Source: Vibrio sp. S9_S30
GTDB taxonomy: Bacteria > Pseudomonadota > Gammaproteobacteria > Enterobacterales > Vibrionaceae
Assembly (NCBI RefSeq): GCF_014694455.1
Contig: NZ_JAAUWT010000002.1
Coordinates: 124,001 to 188,000, forward strand
Length of the DNA: 64,000 nt
Direction of reading: 5' to 3'
The translations under genes and the position numbers were made by a program. A model generated the notes under the pieces. It was not told where the DNA came from. It did not search any database and saw only the letters and a list, made by a program, of their open reading frames with translations. Below, piece after piece: positions 17,500-30,171 of this stretch (position 1 is its first letter; each line of letters begins with the position of its first letter).

Positions 17500-17640
17500 C
17501 AGTTTTTTTTGATAAATTGCGATTTTAGAATTGTTCGCCCTTTTTTTAAGCAAAGAGACGTATTTCTGATCTAAAAGTGTTGTGATTGCAACATGGGCAT
17601 AGCTTGAAGAGGCGTTCAAATTGGTATTATGAGTATCATT

Positions 17641-17674
17641 AAATAAAAAAAGCCAACAAATTTGTTGGCTTTTT
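17641..17674 (-). terminator. Terminator after ychF
   Basis: Perfect palindrome AGCCAACAAATTTGTTGGCT at 17651-17670, followed on the minus strand by TTTTTTATTT. It insulates pth-ychF from the tRNA array promoter. Confidence 0.85.
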
Positions 17675-17708
17675 GAACACTTTTAAGTAAAAACGTGAAG
17701 AAAAACGC

Positions 17709-18800
17709 TTAAACGTTGAAGCGGAAGTGAACGACGTCACCATCTTTCACAATGTAGTCTTTGCCTTCTAGACGCCATTTCCCTGCTTCTTTTGCGCCAC
17801 TTTCACCGTTAAATTGAATGAAATCATTGTATCCAACCACTTCAGCACGGATGAAGCCCTTCTCAAAATCGGTGTGAATTTTACCCGCCGCTTGAGGTGC
17901 GGTTGCACCAATTGGAATAGTCCATGCGCGCACTTCTTTTACACCTGCGGTGAAGTAAGTTTGCAGTGTTAACAAATCGTAGCCAGATCGAATAACACGG
18001 TTTAAACCTGGTTCTTCAATTCCCATGTCAGCAAGGAATTCTTCACGATCTTCATCGTCGAGTTCCGACAGTTCTGATTCGATAGATGCGCACACCGCGA
18101 CAACAACGTTGTTTTCATTTTCAGCGTACTCACGTACGGCATCGAGATATGGGTTGTTTTCAAAACCATCTTCATTCACATTGGCAATGTACATGGTTGG
18201 CTTTAGCGTTAGGAAGTTCAAGTAACCAACGGCTGCCAGCTCTTCTTTTGCCAGATCAACAGTACGAGCCATACCACCTTCCGTTAGAACAGGAAGCAGT
18301 TTTTCCAGAACGGCTAGCTCAAACTTCGCGTCTTTGTCGCCACCCTTGGCTTTCTTTGTGTTGCGATGAATCGCACGCTCACAAGAGTCCAAATCTGCCA
18401 ACGCAAGTTCCAGATTGATGACTTCAATATCTTCAATTGGCGAGACTTTACCTGCTACGTGGACAATGTTTTCGTTCTCGAAACAGCGGACAACATGACC
18501 AATCGCGTCAGTTTCACGAATATTCGCTAGGAATTTGTTGCCTAAGCCTTCACCCTTTGAAGCGCCTGCAACCAAACCCGCAATGTCGACAAATTCCATT
18601 GTCGTAGGCAAGATTTTTTGCGGATTAACAATTTTTGCTAATGCGTCTAAACGTAAATCTGGAACAGGTACTACGCCTGTGTTTGGCTCGATAGTACAGA
18701 AAGGAAAGTTTGCTGCTTCGATGCCTGCTTTAGTCAGTGCGTTAAACAGAGTTGATTTACCAACATTTGGCAAACCAACGATGCCACATTTAAAACCCAT
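17709..18800 (-). CDS. ychF: Redox-regulated ATPase YchF (Obg-like)
   Basis: 363 residues, the usual length for YchF/OLA1, a ribosome-associated P-loop protein that prefers ATP. The P-loop GLPNVGKST (about residues 8-16), the G2/G3 region ending [19 protein letters not shown], a helical hairpin and the C-terminal TGS domain (residues about 280-363, ending VVHFRFNV) are seen. It follows pth by 10 bases; the pth-ychF pairing is standard in gammaproteobacteria. Confidence 0.97.
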   Translation of the reverse strand: MGFKCGIVGLPNVGKSTLFNALTKAGIEAANFPFCTIEPNTGVVPVPDLRLDALAKIVNPQKILPTTMEFVDIAGLVAGASKGEGLGNKFLANIRETDAIGHVVRCFENENIVHVAGKVSPIEDIEVINLELALADLDSCERAIHRNTKKAKGGDKDAKFELAVLEKLLPVLTEGGMARTVDLAKEELAAVGYLNFLTLKPTMYIANVNEDGFENNPYLDAVREYAENENNVVVAVCASIESELSELDDEDREEFLADMGIEEPGLNRVIRSGYDLLTLQTYFTAGVKEVRAWTIPIGATAPQAAGKIHTDFEKGFIRAEVVGYNDFIQFNGESGAKEAGKWRLEGKDYIVKDGDVVHFRFNV

Positions 18801-18810
18801 GATAGTAACC

Positions 18811-19401
18811 TTATTCAGCTTTGAACGTGTGTAAGCGGTTTTGCGCTTTCGTAAGTCCGTCTTTTAACAAGATGTCGAGGCTGCGGACAGATTCATCTAC
18901 CGCGGCATCAATGCATTCTTGCTCTTTGGCTGGTGCTTTGCCCAATACATAGCCCGCCACTTTGTCTTTATGCCCCGGATGACCAATGCCAATCCTAAGG
19001 CGATAGAAATCTTTGTTGTTGCCTTGCTTACTGATGATGTCTTTTAGACCATTATGTCCACCATGCCCGCCGCCTTTTTTAAATTTGGCCACGCCTGGAG
19101 GCATGTCGAGTTCATCATGAGCCACCATTATTTCTTCAGGGGGTATTTGATAGAACTTCGCAAGAGCGGCGACCGCTTTGCCTGACAGGTTCATATAGGT
19201 GGTTGGGATCAGTAAGCGCAAATCTTGACCATTGACTATGATACGACCCGTTAACCCGAAAAACTTAGCTTCATTTTTTAAGGTTACATTATGTACCCTC
19301 GCTAATTCTTCAACAGCCCAAGCCCCTGCATTGTGACGGGTTCTTGCGTATTCCGGTCCAGGATTGGCTAATCCGACCAGGAGTTTAATGGTCTGACTCA
19401 A
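18811..19401 (-). CDS. pth: Peptidyl-tRNA hydrolase
   Basis: 196 residues. Pth releases peptides from prematurely dropped peptidyl-tRNA in the cytoplasm. Conserved blocks include [19 protein letters not shown] (catalytic His in TRHNAG), [20 protein letters not shown] and [12 protein letters not shown]. It is co-transcribed with ychF. The start codon follows AGAGAGACC, a fair ribosome-binding site. Confidence 0.97.
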   Translation of the reverse strand: MSQTIKLLVGLANPGPEYARTRHNAGAWAVEELARVHNVTLKNEAKFFGLTGRIIVNGQDLRLLIPTTYMNLSGKAVAALAKFYQIPPEEIMVAHDELDMPPGVAKFKKGGGHGGHNGLKDIISKQGNNKDFYRLRIGIGHPGHKDKVAGYVLGKAPAKEQECIDAAVDESVRSLDILLKDGLTKAQNRLHTFKAE

Positions 19402-19492
19402 GGTTATGGTCTCTCTGCGTAATCAAAAAGCGCGATATGATAGCACACTTCAAACTTAATAATCGACAGGATGTCTATGGGCATTCTACGGA

Positions 19493-19526
19493 TAAAAAAA
19501 TGCCCCGCATTGCGAGGCATTTTTAA
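19493..19526 (-). terminator. Terminator after prs
   Basis: The stem ATGCC(C)CGC / GCG(A)GGCAT with loop ATT is flanked by A7 on one side and T5 on the other. It can therefore stop transcription from prs on the minus strand. Confidence 0.75.
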
Positions 19527-19610
19527 AACTAGGATTGTTCTGAGTCAACCTTAGTTCTTAGCTGAACTAAGAGCTCTTAGTGAATCTAGAGCTTAGTTAT
19601 AAACCAGAGC

Positions 19611-20555
19611 TTAGTTAAACATTGCAGAGATAGATTCTTCATTGCTGATACGACGAATCGCTTCAGCCAGCATGCTAGACAGGGTCAGTTGAGTTACTTT
19701 ACCTGTCGCTGCCATTTCTTTAGGTAGCTCTATTGAGTCAGTAATAATGACTTGGTCGAGTACCGAGTTAGCAATGTTTTCAGCAGCATTACCAGAAAAT
19801 ACGGCGTGAGTAGCGTAAGCGAATACACGCTTAGCCCCACGTTGTTTTAGTGCTTCTGCTGCTTTACAAAGCGTGCCTCCAGTATCGATCATGTCATCGA
19901 CGATCACACAGTCGCGACCTTCGACATCACCAATCAGGTTCATCACTTCTGAAACGTTAGCTCGCGGGCGACGCTTGTCTACGATAGCGATGTCAGTATC
20001 ATCAAGAGCTTTCGCTGTTGCACGAGCACGCACAACACCACCCAGATCAGGAGAGACAACAACCGGATCTTCTAGACCACGAGCACGCATATCTTCAAGC
20101 AGTACCGGAGTACCAAAGATGTTGTCTACAGGAACATCGAAAAAGCCCTGAATTTGTTCAGCGTGAAGGTCAATAGTAAGAACGCGGTCAACACCAACGT
20201 TAGAAAGGAAATCGGCAACCACTTTAGCAGTGATTGGCACACGGGCTGAACGTACACGACGATCTTGACGAGCGTATCCGAAGTAAGGGATTACTGCTGT
20301 AATACGGCCAGCTGAAGCACGGCGCATTGCATCAATCATTACCACCAACTCCATTAGGTTGTCGTTGGTTGGTGCACAAGTAGATTGGATGATGAATACA
20401 TCACTACCACGTACGTTCTCGTTGATTTGAACAGCGACTTCGCCGTCAGAGAAACGGGAAACGGTGGCGTCACCTAGGGAGATGTATAGACGATCAGCAA
20501 TACGTTGGGCTAGTTCAGGTGTAGCGTTACCAGTAAATAGCTTCATATCAGGCAC
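19611..20555 (-). CDS. prs: Ribose-phosphate pyrophosphokinase (PRPP synthase)
   Basis: 314 residues. Makes PRPP from ribose 5-phosphate and ATP for nucleotide, histidine and tryptophan synthesis. Diagnostic motifs are [30 protein letters not shown], the histidine of [11 protein letters not shown] and the PRPP loop [14 protein letters not shown]. The MPDMKLF start is the usual one in vibrios. It lies 29 bases after ispE, in the order lolB-ispE-prs known from many gammaproteobacteria. Confidence 0.97.
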   Translation of the reverse strand: MPDMKLFTGNATPELAQRIADRLYISLGDATVSRFSDGEVAVQINENVRGSDVFIIQSTCAPTNDNLMELVVMIDAMRRASAGRITAVIPYFGYARQDRRVRSARVPITAKVVADFLSNVGVDRVLTIDLHAEQIQGFFDVPVDNIFGTPVLLEDMRARGLEDPVVVSPDLGGVVRARATAKALDDTDIAIVDKRRPRANVSEVMNLIGDVEGRDCVIVDDMIDTGGTLCKAAEALKQRGAKRVFAYATHAVFSGNAAENIANSVLDQVIITDSIELPKEMAATGKVTQLTLSSMLAEAIRRISNEESISAMFN

Positions 20556-20584
20556 GGTAGAAACCTCGGGGTTGCGTCCAGTTT

Positions 20585-21457
20585 TTATATAGATTGTGAG
20601 TCGGTCGATTGGTACTTGACCAATCTTTCTTTTAGAGGCGAAAGATTTACGCCTGTAGCAACAAATGCATGTACATCATCTGAAAGCTGAGAGAGTACTG
20701 ATTCTGCTTCACTTTTGCTCGAAAATTCGCCAAAAATGCATGATCCAGTACCCGTCAATCTTGACGGCGCGTATTGTAGCAGCCATGAAAGTTGCTTATC
20801 AACCTCAGGATAGAGTATTCGGACGATTTTTTCGCAATCGTTTTCGTACGCAGTGTCAAGAAGCGTTGCCAGATCTCGTTTTGGTGTGTTTCTTGTCAAT
20901 TGAGGGTGAGAAAAAATGTCGGCTGTCGCGATACTGACATTCGGTCGAAGAACAAGATAGACTTTTTCTTCCGGTTTCGCTGGGTAAATCTCTTCACCGA
21001 CACCTTCCGCAAACGCGGCGTGACCGCGGACAAAAACGGGGACATCGGCACCTAAAGCCAACCCTATTTCTGCTAATTCGTCATCGGATAGGTTGGTTTG
21101 CCACAAATAATTCAACGCAACTAACGTTGTGGCGGCGTTTGAAGAGCCTCCCCCTATTCCCCCGCCCATGGGGAGCACTTTTTTCAACTCTATATGGGCG
21201 CCTAATTGGCATCCGGTTTTCTGTTGCAAAGCATGGGCGGCTTTCCAAATTAAATTATCGACTAGGGCAACACCTTCAATCTCTGGCGACAGCGTCACTT
21301 TTCCAGTGGTATTGGCTTTTATGCTCAGTTCGTCCCCATAATCGATGAATTGAAATAATGTCTGGAGCTCGTGGTAACCGTTGGCTCGCTGGCCTGTTAT
21401 GTATAAAAACAGGTTGAGTTTTGCCGGCGAAGGCCAGGTGGTATGGGTTGGAATCAT
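20585..21457 (-). CDS. ispE: 4-diphosphocytidyl-2-C-methyl-D-erythritol kinase
   Basis: 290-residue GHMP kinase of the MEP isoprenoid pathway. Family blocks: [12 protein letters not shown] at the N-terminus, the ATP loop [16 protein letters not shown] and the C-terminal [15 protein letters not shown] 21457 is preferred because it overlaps the lolB stop as ATGA (21454-21457), which implies translational coupling. An in-frame ATG at 21472 has no ribosome-binding site. Confidence 0.95.
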   Translation of the reverse strand: MIPTHTTWPSPAKLNLFLYITGQRANGYHELQTLFQFIDYGDELSIKANTTGKVTLSPEIEGVALVDNLIWKAAHALQQKTGCQLGAHIELKKVLPMGGGIGGGSSNAATTLVALNYLWQTNLSDDELAEIGLALGADVPVFVRGHAAFAEGVGEEIYPAKPEEKVYLVLRPNVSIATADIFSHPQLTRNTPKRDLATLLDTAYENDCEKIVRILYPEVDKQLSWLLQYAPSRLTGTGSCIFGEFSSKSEAESVLSQLSDDVHAFVATGVNLSPLKERLVKYQSTDSQSI

Positions 21458-22113
21458 TGGGTGATTATCCATTTTGAAACGGCAATTTTTAATTTTGTTT
21501 TGTCTTGTACTAACGTCAAGCTCGACGGTAATACGAATCCATCTTGCTCGGTATACTTGTTAAAGTTGAGATTCCAAGTTTGCCCATCGATTTGTTTCGT
21601 TAAGTCACTCAAGGTATTGGCATTGTTAAGTTGGTAGGCGTCGGCATCGAGCGGCAAACCTTTTATCCACTCGCTCAGTTGAACAATCGGGATGCTTAGA
21701 CCGGTAAGTTGCTTAATCAAAATATTGCTACTGACGTGCCGATAGGTCTCCCCTTTATGCGTGACGACCGTTGCACCCGTTTCATCAATGTTAAGCAATA
21801 ACGCGGTCTGACCAAGCAAGGTAGTTAGACGAAGTTCCTCTGAGTTATGAGTTTTTTTCCAGTAGAAATTCAGGCTCTGGCGCTTACTTTCACTGATGTA
21901 AGCCATTTTTCCTGTCAGGGCGTATTCCTGGAGTGATTCCAGTTGTTTTTGGTGTGAAACCCAGTCAACAGGTTGATTGGGCGCCTCCGGAAGAGTGGTA
22001 CAGGCAGAAAGTAAAAGTGCTACTGAAGCGACAAATAATGCAGAAGAGCTTCTCAAGGCACGAATAAATCGGGTAATAGGTGAAATGAGTAGAATAGTCA
22101 ATCTTGGCTCCAC
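21454..22113 (-). CDS. lolB: Outer-membrane lipoprotein insertion protein LolB
   Basis: 219 residues with a lipoprotein signal peptide ending LLLSAC, so the mature protein is acylated at that Cys. LolB accepts lipoproteins from LolA and inserts them in the outer membrane. Family features include [30 protein letters not shown] (quoted in part: NFYWKK, LTTLLG), the WIKGLPLDA block and the WNLNFNKY strand. The GTG start at 22113 is given; a TTG at 22101 with GGAG 7 bases upstream is a plausible alternative. Confidence 0.92.
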   Translation of the reverse strand: MEPRLTILLISPITRFIRALRSSSALFVASVALLLSACTTLPEAPNQPVDWVSHQKQLESLQEYALTGKMAYISESKRQSLNFYWKKTHNSEELRLTTLLGQTALLLNIDETGATVVTHKGETYRHVSSNILIKQLTGLSIPIVQLSEWIKGLPLDADAYQLNNANTLSDLTKQIDGQTWNLNFNKYTEQDGFVLPSSLTLVQDKTKLKIAVSKWIITQ

Positions 22114-22241
22114 ATAACGCTAATTCGGCGCTCACTATATCATTTAAATCGCATCGTGTTTAAATCCCCCCTTTAAATAGGTGCTTCCATAAAGTAAAAT
22201 TCCAGCTCTTACAATATTTTCGGACAGAGATCTCTCACTAC

Positions 22242-23498
22242 ATGTCTTTGCTTGTCATTGGTATCAATCACAATACGGCGTCGGTCGAATTGCGAGAAAA
22301 AATCGCATTTTCTCCAGACAAGCTGACCCAAGCACTCTCTGATATTGCCAATAACTTGAGTATTAACGGTGCGGTGATCCTTTCAACCTGTAATCGAACA
22401 GAAATATATTGTGACGTTAAAAATGTAGGAAAAGGTCAGATAATCGATTGGTTAACCGACTTTCACGGTATTCATTCGACCGACTTAATGCCTAGCCTTT
22501 ATATCCATGAAGAACAATCGGCAATTAAACACTTGATGAGAGTGGCTTGTGGATTGGATTCTTTGGTGTTGGGTGAGCCTCAAATTTTAGGTCAGGTTAA
22601 GCAGGCATTTTCGGATGCTCGTGAATTTAAAGCCGTTGATGCCACAATGGAGAAGCTTTTTCAGAAAGCCTTTTCTGTTGCTAAACGTGTTCGAACTGAA
22701 ACTGAGATTGGTGGTAATGCGGTATCTGTCGCTTATGCTGCGTGTACACTGGCAAAACACATTTTTGAATCGATTGAAGAGACGACGGTATTGTTGGTTG
22801 GTGCGGGTGAAACCATTGAACTGGTGGCCAAGCACCTTGATGGTCATGGGTGTAAAAATATGATCGTTGCAAACCGTACTCGTGAAAGAGCAAAGACACT
22901 GGCGGAAGATTTTGGTGCGTCAGTGATCAGTTTGCCAGAAATACCGGAACATTTGCCAAAAGCTGATATTGTTATCAGTTCAACAGCAAGTCCCCTGCCG
23001 ATCATAGGGAAAGGAATGGTAGAAACGGCGTTAAAAGCCCGCAGGCATCAACCTGTATTGATCGTTGATATTGCGGTGCCTAGAGATGTAGAAGCGCAAG
23101 TTTCTGAGCTGGACGATGCCTATCTATATACAGTGGATGATCTTCAATCTATTGTTGATAAGAATATAGAACAGAGAAAAGTCGAAGCCATTCAAGCGGA
23201 AGCCATCGTGGCTGAAGAAAGTGCTGGGTTTATGACTTGGCTTCGTTCGCTGCAAGCGGTAGACAGCATTCGAGACTACCGTGAATCTGCGAATGGTATC
23301 CGTGAAGAGTTGCTTGCCAGAAGTTTGCAATCGCTGTCTTCGGGGGGCGATCCTGAAAAAATTCTTATCGAGCTTAGTAATAAGTTAACCAACAAGTTGA
23401 TTCACGCTCCCACGCGTGCGCTGCAAAGTGCAGCAGAGCAGGGGGAGCCCGCCAAATTAACTGTTATACGTCAGAGTCTCGGACTCGAAGACTCCTAA
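22242..23498 (+). CDS. hemA: Glutamyl-tRNA reductase
   Basis: 418 residues. First committed enzyme of tetrapyrrole synthesis, reducing Glu-tRNA to glutamate 1-semialdehyde. It has the start [14 protein letters not shown], the catalytic Cys in [10 protein letters not shown] (about residue 50), the [10 protein letters not shown] block, the NADPH fold [11 protein letters not shown] and a C-terminal dimerisation helix. Divergent from lolB and 18 bases upstream of prfA, as is usual. Confidence 0.97.
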   Translation: MSLLVIGINHNTASVELREKIAFSPDKLTQALSDIANNLSINGAVILSTCNRTEIYCDVKNVGKGQIIDWLTDFHGIHSTDLMPSLYIHEEQSAIKHLMRVACGLDSLVLGEPQILGQVKQAFSDAREFKAVDATMEKLFQKAFSVAKRVRTETEIGGNAVSVAYAACTLAKHIFESIEETTVLLVGAGETIELVAKHLDGHGCKNMIVANRTRERAKTLAEDFGASVISLPEIPEHLPKADIVISSTASPLPIIGKGMVETALKARRHQPVLIVDIAVPRDVEAQVSELDDAYLYTVDDLQSIVDKNIEQRKVEAIQAEAIVAEESAGFMTWLRSLQAVDSIRDYRESANGIREELLARSLQSLSSGGDPEKILIELSNKLTNKLIHAPTRALQSAAEQGEPAKLTVIRQSLGLEDS

Positions 23499-23516
23499 AC
23501 TGATTTTAAGAACATT

Positions 23517-24605
23517 ATGAAAACTTCAATTTTGACCAAGCTTCAAACGCTGGTAGAGCGTTATGAAGAAGTCCAGCATTTGCTTGGCGATCCCGATATC
23601 ATTGGCGATCAAAACAAATTCCGCGCCCTTTCGAAAGAATATTCTCAGCTGGAAGAAGTGACGAAATGCTTTCAGTCTTATCAGCAAGCTCAAGAAGATC
23701 TTGAAGCGGCTGAAGAAATGGCGAATGAAGACGACGCAGAAATGCGTGAAATGGCACAAGAAGAAATCAAAGAAGCAAAAGCGTCCATTGAGCATTTAGC
23801 GGACGAACTTCAGATTCTTTTATTGCCAAAAGACCCGAATGATGACCGCAACTGCTTCCTAGAAATTCGAGCCGGTGCAGGCGGTGATGAAGCGGGCATT
23901 TTTGCGGGTGATTTATTCCGCATGTACAGCAAATACGCCGAGAAACGCGGCTGGCGTGTTGAAGTTGTGAACTCCAATGAATCGGAGCATGGTGGTTACA
24001 AAGAGATGATCGCGAAAGTGGTTGGCGAGGGTGCCTACGGGGTATTGAAGTTTGAATCTGGCGGTCACCGTGTTCAACGTGTGCCAGAAACAGAATCTCA
24101 AGGTCGTGTGCATACCTCAGCGTGTACCATTGCCATCATGGCTGAAATTCCTGAAGCTGAAATTCCTGAAATAAAAGCATCGGATTTAAAAATAGATACG
24201 TTCCGAGCTTCAGGTGCAGGTGGTCAGCACGTTAACACCACGGATTCCGCGATCCGTATTACTCACTTGCCGACTGGTACGGTGGTTGAGTGTCAGGATG
24301 AGCGTTCTCAGCACAAGAACAAAGCAAAAGCGATGTCTGTATTGGCAGCTCGAATTACTCAGGCGGAAGAAGCTAAGCGAGCAGAAGAAGTGTCAACAAC
24401 TCGACGCAATCTGTTGGGTTCTGGTGATCGTAGTGATCGAATCCGTACTTACAATTATCCACAAGGGCGTGTTTCTGACCATCGCATCAACTTGACCGTG
24501 TACCGTTTGAATGACGTTATGGAAGGGGATCTGCAAAGCTTGGTTGATCCTGTGATTCAAGAGTACCAAGCGGATCAACTCGCAGCATTGGCTGAACAAA
24601 ACTAA
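23517..24605 (+). CDS. prfA: Peptide chain release factor 1
   Basis: 362 residues; recognises UAA and UAG in the ribosome. The GGQ hydrolysis motif is in SGAGGQHVN (about residue 235), the stop-codon region reads [15 protein letters not shown] and the C-terminal [15 protein letters not shown] block is present. It sits between hemA and prmC; PrmC methylates the Gln of GGQ, so the neighbours are functionally linked. Confidence 0.98.
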   Translation: MKTSILTKLQTLVERYEEVQHLLGDPDIIGDQNKFRALSKEYSQLEEVTKCFQSYQQAQEDLEAAEEMANEDDAEMREMAQEEIKEAKASIEHLADELQILLLPKDPNDDRNCFLEIRAGAGGDEAGIFAGDLFRMYSKYAEKRGWRVEVVNSNESEHGGYKEMIAKVVGEGAYGVLKFESGGHRVQRVPETESQGRVHTSACTIAIMAEIPEAEIPEIKASDLKIDTFRASGAGGQHVNTTDSAIRITHLPTGTVVECQDERSQHKNKAKAMSVLAARITQAEEAKRAEEVSTTRRNLLGSGDRSDRIRTYNYPQGRVSDHRINLTVYRLNDVMEGDLQSLVDPVIQEYQADQLAALAEQN

Positions 24606-24640
24606 CAGCATATTGAGCACGAATGACATGTGAGTAAGGT

Positions 24641-25489
24641 ATGCCTGTAAGTATTGAAGCCACTATAAAAACGGCAACAGAGCAATTAATAGACAGCGGC
24701 AGCGATTCGCCGTCGTTGGATGCCGCTGTGTTACTGTGCCACGTACTGGATAAACCAAGAAGCCACTTGCTGACTTGGCCTGAGCGCGCTTTAACGGTTG
24801 AACAAGATGAAGCTTTTCTATCTCTATTAGAAAGGCGTTTGAATGGAGAACCCGTCGCTTACATTGTTGGTGAAAGAGAGTTTTGGTCGTTGCCGTTGAA
24901 GGTGTCGCCATCAACGTTGATCCCTCGCCCAGATACCGAGCGCCTAGTTGAATTGGCGCTGGATAAGATGTCTGATTCCAAGGGAGAAGTGCTGGATTTG
25001 GGGACAGGAACGGGTGCCATTGCATTGGCGATAGCCAGTGAACTGCCTTCGGTACAGGTTACGGGAGTAGATATCCGTGTTGAAGCTCAAAAATTGGCCA
25101 CAGAAAATGCTACGCGCTTAGCTATCCGAAATGCTTCATTTTTTCAAGGAAGTTGGTTTTCCCCTATTGCTGAGGGAACGAAATTTGCTTGTATTGTGAG
25201 TAATCCACCTTACATTGACGCTGGTGATCCGCACCTCAAGCAAGGTGATGTCCGATTTGAGCCAATAAGTGCGCTGGTTGCAGAAGAGAAGGGAATGGCG
25301 GATCTGAGCTACATAGCTGATAATGCGCGGTCTTATCTTTCTAAAGACGGTTGGCTTTTGATGGAGCATGGCTTTGAGCAGGGTTCATCCGTGAGAGACG
25401 TTTTTACGTCGCTCGGGTATGTTGATGTCGTGACAGAACAAGATTATGCGGGAAACGACAGAGTTACGTTGGGTCGCTTTCCATTTTGA
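24641..25489 (+). CDS. prmC: Release-factor glutamine N5-methyltransferase
   Basis: 282 residues. SAM-dependent methylation of the GGQ glutamine of RF1 and RF2. SAM-binding motif LDLGTGTGAIALA, catalytic/substrate motif SNPPYID, and the N-terminal helical domain with GEREFWSLPLKVS and TLIPRPDTE. It is in an operon with prfA (36-base gap). Confidence 0.96.
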   Translation: MPVSIEATIKTATEQLIDSGSDSPSLDAAVLLCHVLDKPRSHLLTWPERALTVEQDEAFLSLLERRLNGEPVAYIVGEREFWSLPLKVSPSTLIPRPDTERLVELALDKMSDSKGEVLDLGTGTGAIALAIASELPSVQVTGVDIRVEAQKLATENATRLAIRNASFFQGSWFSPIAEGTKFACIVSNPPYIDAGDPHLKQGDVRFEPISALVAEEKGMADLSYIADNARSYLSKDGWLLMEHGFEQGSSVRDVFTSLGYVDVVTEQDYAGNDRVTLGRFPF

Positions 25490-25548
25490 TGTAGGACGAC
25501 CTGTCTAGCGAGTCATGTCCTGATCACACACAAAATAAGATAATCATT

Positions 25549-25932
25549 ATGTATATAGCGCTAAAATATTTTCACATGCTTACGATTACAATCAGTGTCT
25601 TGCTGTTTGTTCTTCGTTACGCATTGATGTTGGCAAAGTCACCTGCGTTAGGAAATAAATTTCTCAAAATTTCACCTCACATCAATGACACACTTTTGCT
25701 GTTGTCTGGTGTGGGATTGATTGCTATTACGGGTTTTGTACCATTTACGCCAGCAGGGCTTTGGTTAACGGAAAAGATAACTTGCGTGCTGGCTTACATT
25801 GCCCTTGGATTTTTTGCATTAAAATTAGGAAAAAACCAATTATTACGAGCATTTGCCTTTTTTGGTGCGCTTGGATGGTTGGCTATGGCAGGGAAACTTG
25901 CTGTGACGAAAGTACCCGTATTTTTAGGTTAA
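25549..25932 (+). CDS. sirB2: SirB2-family inner-membrane protein
   Basis: 127 residues with four predicted membrane spans and the N-terminal YIALKYFHMLTITISV typical of SirB2 (YchQ). The molecular role is unknown. In gammaproteobacteria it is found between prmC and sirB1, as here. Only 3 bases separate it from sirB1. Confidence 0.9.
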   Translation: MYIALKYFHMLTITISVLLFVLRYALMLAKSPALGNKFLKISPHINDTLLLLSGVGLIAITGFVPFTPAGLWLTEKITCVLAYIALGFFALKLGKNQLLRAFAFFGALGWLAMAGKLAVTKVPVFLG

Positions 25933-25935
25933 ATC

Positions 25936-27610
<1,675 letters not shown>

Positions 27611-27664
27611 GTCAGTGAGTTACTGCGTGAATCCGACATAAAGTTTCCACACGATGAAACATCA

Positions 27665-27693
27665 AAAAAACGGGCTTTCAAAGCCCGTTTTTG
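27665..27693 (+). terminator. Terminator after kdsA
   Basis: Palindrome ACGGGCTTTCAAAGCCCGT (27670-27688) followed by TTTTTGTG. Confidence 0.9.
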
Positions 27694-28436
27694 TGTCTGC
27701 TTTGGTTTGATTTTTTCGCAAGTCTAAAGCTTGAAGCGAGCCACTTCATAACACCGCCTTCCCAGACATATCGATCATTTGACTGTCAGCGTTTACCAAG
27801 GTGGATGCCGCAAGCACGATGCGATTTTGTAGAGGCAACATGCGGCTTGGATACAACCGTTTCCGCTGAGTAGAGGCTTACTCTAGTGAATGCACTGGAG
27901 TTACCGAATTCGACGTTCTTGTGTGATCCCAACCAGTATTTCAGAGATTCAGCCGTCGTATTTGATAAGCTGATCGCACGGTTATAAACACCATGGCGAG
28001 TTTGCTCAAAAAGGATAGATGAAGCACGCCAAATTTAGATGGAAGTGATTATTGTAAGGCAAACAAGTACAGAGAGCGTAATCATAACTGCCTAGTTTGA
28101 ACATTATAGGTTTTTTAGGGTGTTTCGCTCGGTAAGTCATCTCATTGCCTTTTGAAGACAAAATTGGAAAGGGTATCGACACGCTAAACGGTTAGTTCAC
28201 AGGTAATCGTTTGCTTGTGATCTGATAAGCCACGATGTGTAGGTATGGCATTTTGTTACACTTTTGATAATTAATTAAGGTGATCAAATCGTCATAAATC
28301 TGAAATGATTATGGTGGTTTACTTGAGTTAATTTAAACTTGTTCATGTTTTTCGAAGATCTTGCAAAAATATTGCTTGATTTTGCATCAGATTCTGATGC
28401 CAGTGGATCCCTACTAACTTAGAAAAGGTTATAACA
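27694..28436. other. Gap before nutA: no supported gene
   Basis: About 740 bases between the kdsA terminator and the nutA start. The only notable coding signal is a minus-strand open frame, 28034 to 27786 (about 83 codons, no ATG), read as WRASSILFEQTRHGVYNRA and onward. It has natural-looking composition but no start and no recognised homologue, so it may be a gene remnant. The last 150 bases are A+T-rich and probably hold the nutA promoter. Confidence 0.5.
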
Positions 28437-30092
28437 ATGAAGGAACGCCTAAGTTTGAAGGCTGCGATAAGTGCAGCATTACTTGCGACTCTAACTGGTT
28501 GTGCGACTGCACCAGCGTGGGAAGAAGATACGACATACAAGCTTACGGTTTTGCATACCAATGATCACCATGGTCGTTTTTGGCAGAACAAATACGGTGA
28601 GTACGGTATGGCTGCTCGTAAGACGCTAATCGATGAGCTGCGTGCAGAGATTCGTGCAGATGGGGGAAGTGTATTGCTTCTTTCAGGTGGTGACATCAAC
28701 ACTGGTGTTCCTGAGTCTGATTTACAAGATGCTGAACCCGATTTCAAAGGCATGAAAATGTTAGGTTACGATGCAATGGCATTGGGTAACCACGAATTTG
28801 ATAACCCACTCGATGTGTTGGAAAAGCAGATTAAGTGGGGTGGGTTTCCGATGCTTTCTGCCAATATCTATGACAAAGAAACGGGCGAGCGAAAGTATCA
28901 GGCTTATCAAATCTTTGAAAAGCAAGGCATTAAGATTGCAGTTATCGGTCTAACAACCGAAGATACCGCGAAAATTGGTAACCCTGAATTTATCAGCGGG
29001 CTCGATTTCCGTGATCCTAAAGTGGAAGCGAAAAAGCTGATTGCTGAGTTAGAAAAGTCTGAAAAGCCTGATCTTATCTTTGCTGTTACACACATGGGTC
29101 ACTACGAAGATGGCAACCGTGGTATCAATGCTCCGGGTGATGTTGCGTTGGCTCGTTACCTAGATGAAGGTTCTTTGGACATGATCGTGGGTGGTCACTC
29201 TCAAGAGCCTGTATGTATGGAAGGTCCAAACGTTGCGAAGAAGAATTTTAAGCCTTCTGACGAGTGTAAGCCTGATCAGCAAAATGGCACTTGGATTGTT
29301 CAAGCTCATGAGTGGGGCAAGTACGTAGGTCGTGCCGACTTTGAATTCACTAATGGTGAGCTTCAAATGGTCAGTTACGATTTAATTCCTGTTAACTTGA
29401 AGAAGAAGATCAAAGTTGACGGCGAGAGCAAACGAGTTTTCATTGAAGATGAAATTGCTCAAGATCCAGCAGTACTCGCATTCCTTCAGCCTTACCAAGA
29501 AAAAGGTCAAGCTGAGTTGAATGTTAAGATTGCCGAAACGAATGGCAAGCTTGAAGGCGATCGTAATGTTGTCCGTTTCCAACAGACGAACCTTGGTCGT
29601 TTGATTGCGACAGCACATATGAAGCGTGCGAAAGCAGACTTTGCGGTGATGAACTCTGGTGGTGTACGTGACTCCATTGAACAAGGTTCGGTAACGTATA
29701 AAGATGTACTGACTGTTCAACCGTTTGCCAACATTCTAACTTACACCGATATGACTGGTGCTGAGGTACTGGATTACCTAAATGTTGTTGCAACCAAATC
29801 GGTTGATTCAGGCGCTTACGCTCAGTTCGCAGGCATTTCTATGACGGTTGCTAACGGTAAAGTCAGTAATGTGAAGATCGGTGGTCAAGCATTGGATAAA
29901 GCGAAAACGTATCGCTTTACCGTTCCTAGTTACAACGCAGCAGGCGGGGACGGGTATCCTAAGCTGACTGGTCACCCAGGTCATGTAAACACTGGTTTTG
30001 TTGATGCTGAAGTCCTGAAGGACTACTTAGAAAGTAACAGCCCAATCAACGTAACTGCGTATGAGCCAAAAGGCGAAATAGTATATAAGTAA
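28437..30092 (+). CDS. nutA: Lipoprotein 5'-nucleotidase / UDP-sugar hydrolase, NutA/UshA type
   Basis: 551 residues. The signal peptide ends in the lipobox LTGC, so the enzyme is a lipoprotein, as in Vibrio NutA, rather than soluble like E. coli UshA. Metallophosphoesterase motifs: LHTNDHHGRFW, GGDINTGVPESD, GNHEFDNP and TGVTHMGHY-type His (VTHMGHYEDG). The C-terminal nucleotide-binding domain carries MNSGGVRDSIEQG and PSYNAAGGDGYPKL. It dephosphorylates extracellular nucleotides for purine and phosphate uptake. Single gene between terminators. Confidence 0.93.
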   Translation: MKERLSLKAAISAALLATLTGCATAPAWEEDTTYKLTVLHTNDHHGRFWQNKYGEYGMAARKTLIDELRAEIRADGGSVLLLSGGDINTGVPESDLQDAEPDFKGMKMLGYDAMALGNHEFDNPLDVLEKQIKWGGFPMLSANIYDKETGERKYQAYQIFEKQGIKIAVIGLTTEDTAKIGNPEFISGLDFRDPKVEAKKLIAELEKSEKPDLIFAVTHMGHYEDGNRGINAPGDVALARYLDEGSLDMIVGGHSQEPVCMEGPNVAKKNFKPSDECKPDQQNGTWIVQAHEWGKYVGRADFEFTNGELQMVSYDLIPVNLKKKIKVDGESKRVFIEDEIAQDPAVLAFLQPYQEKGQAELNVKIAETNGKLEGDRNVVRFQQTNLGRLIATAHMKRAKADFAVMNSGGVRDSIEQGSVTYKDVLTVQPFANILTYTDMTGAEVLDYLNVVATKSVDSGAYAQFAGISMTVANGKVSNVKIGGQALDKAKTYRFTVPSYNAAGGDGYPKLTGHPGHVNTGFVDAEVLKDYLESNSPINVTAYEPKGEIVYK

Positions 30093-30122
30093 TTGACCCA
30101 TAGTGACGATTACGATTTGATA

Positions 30123-30152
30123 AAGGCGAAGCGGATGCTTCGCCTTTTTTAT
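30123..30152 (+). terminator. Terminator after nutA
   Basis: Stem AAGGCGAAGC / GCTTCGCCTT with loop GGAT, then T6. Confidence 0.9.
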
Positions 30153-30171
30153 TCCACTGGAAATCGTAAGT

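Noticed and set aside
17392..17619. 75-codon minus-strand frame
   Set aside because: It covers the tRNA-array promoter and runs into tRNA-Met; no coding support.
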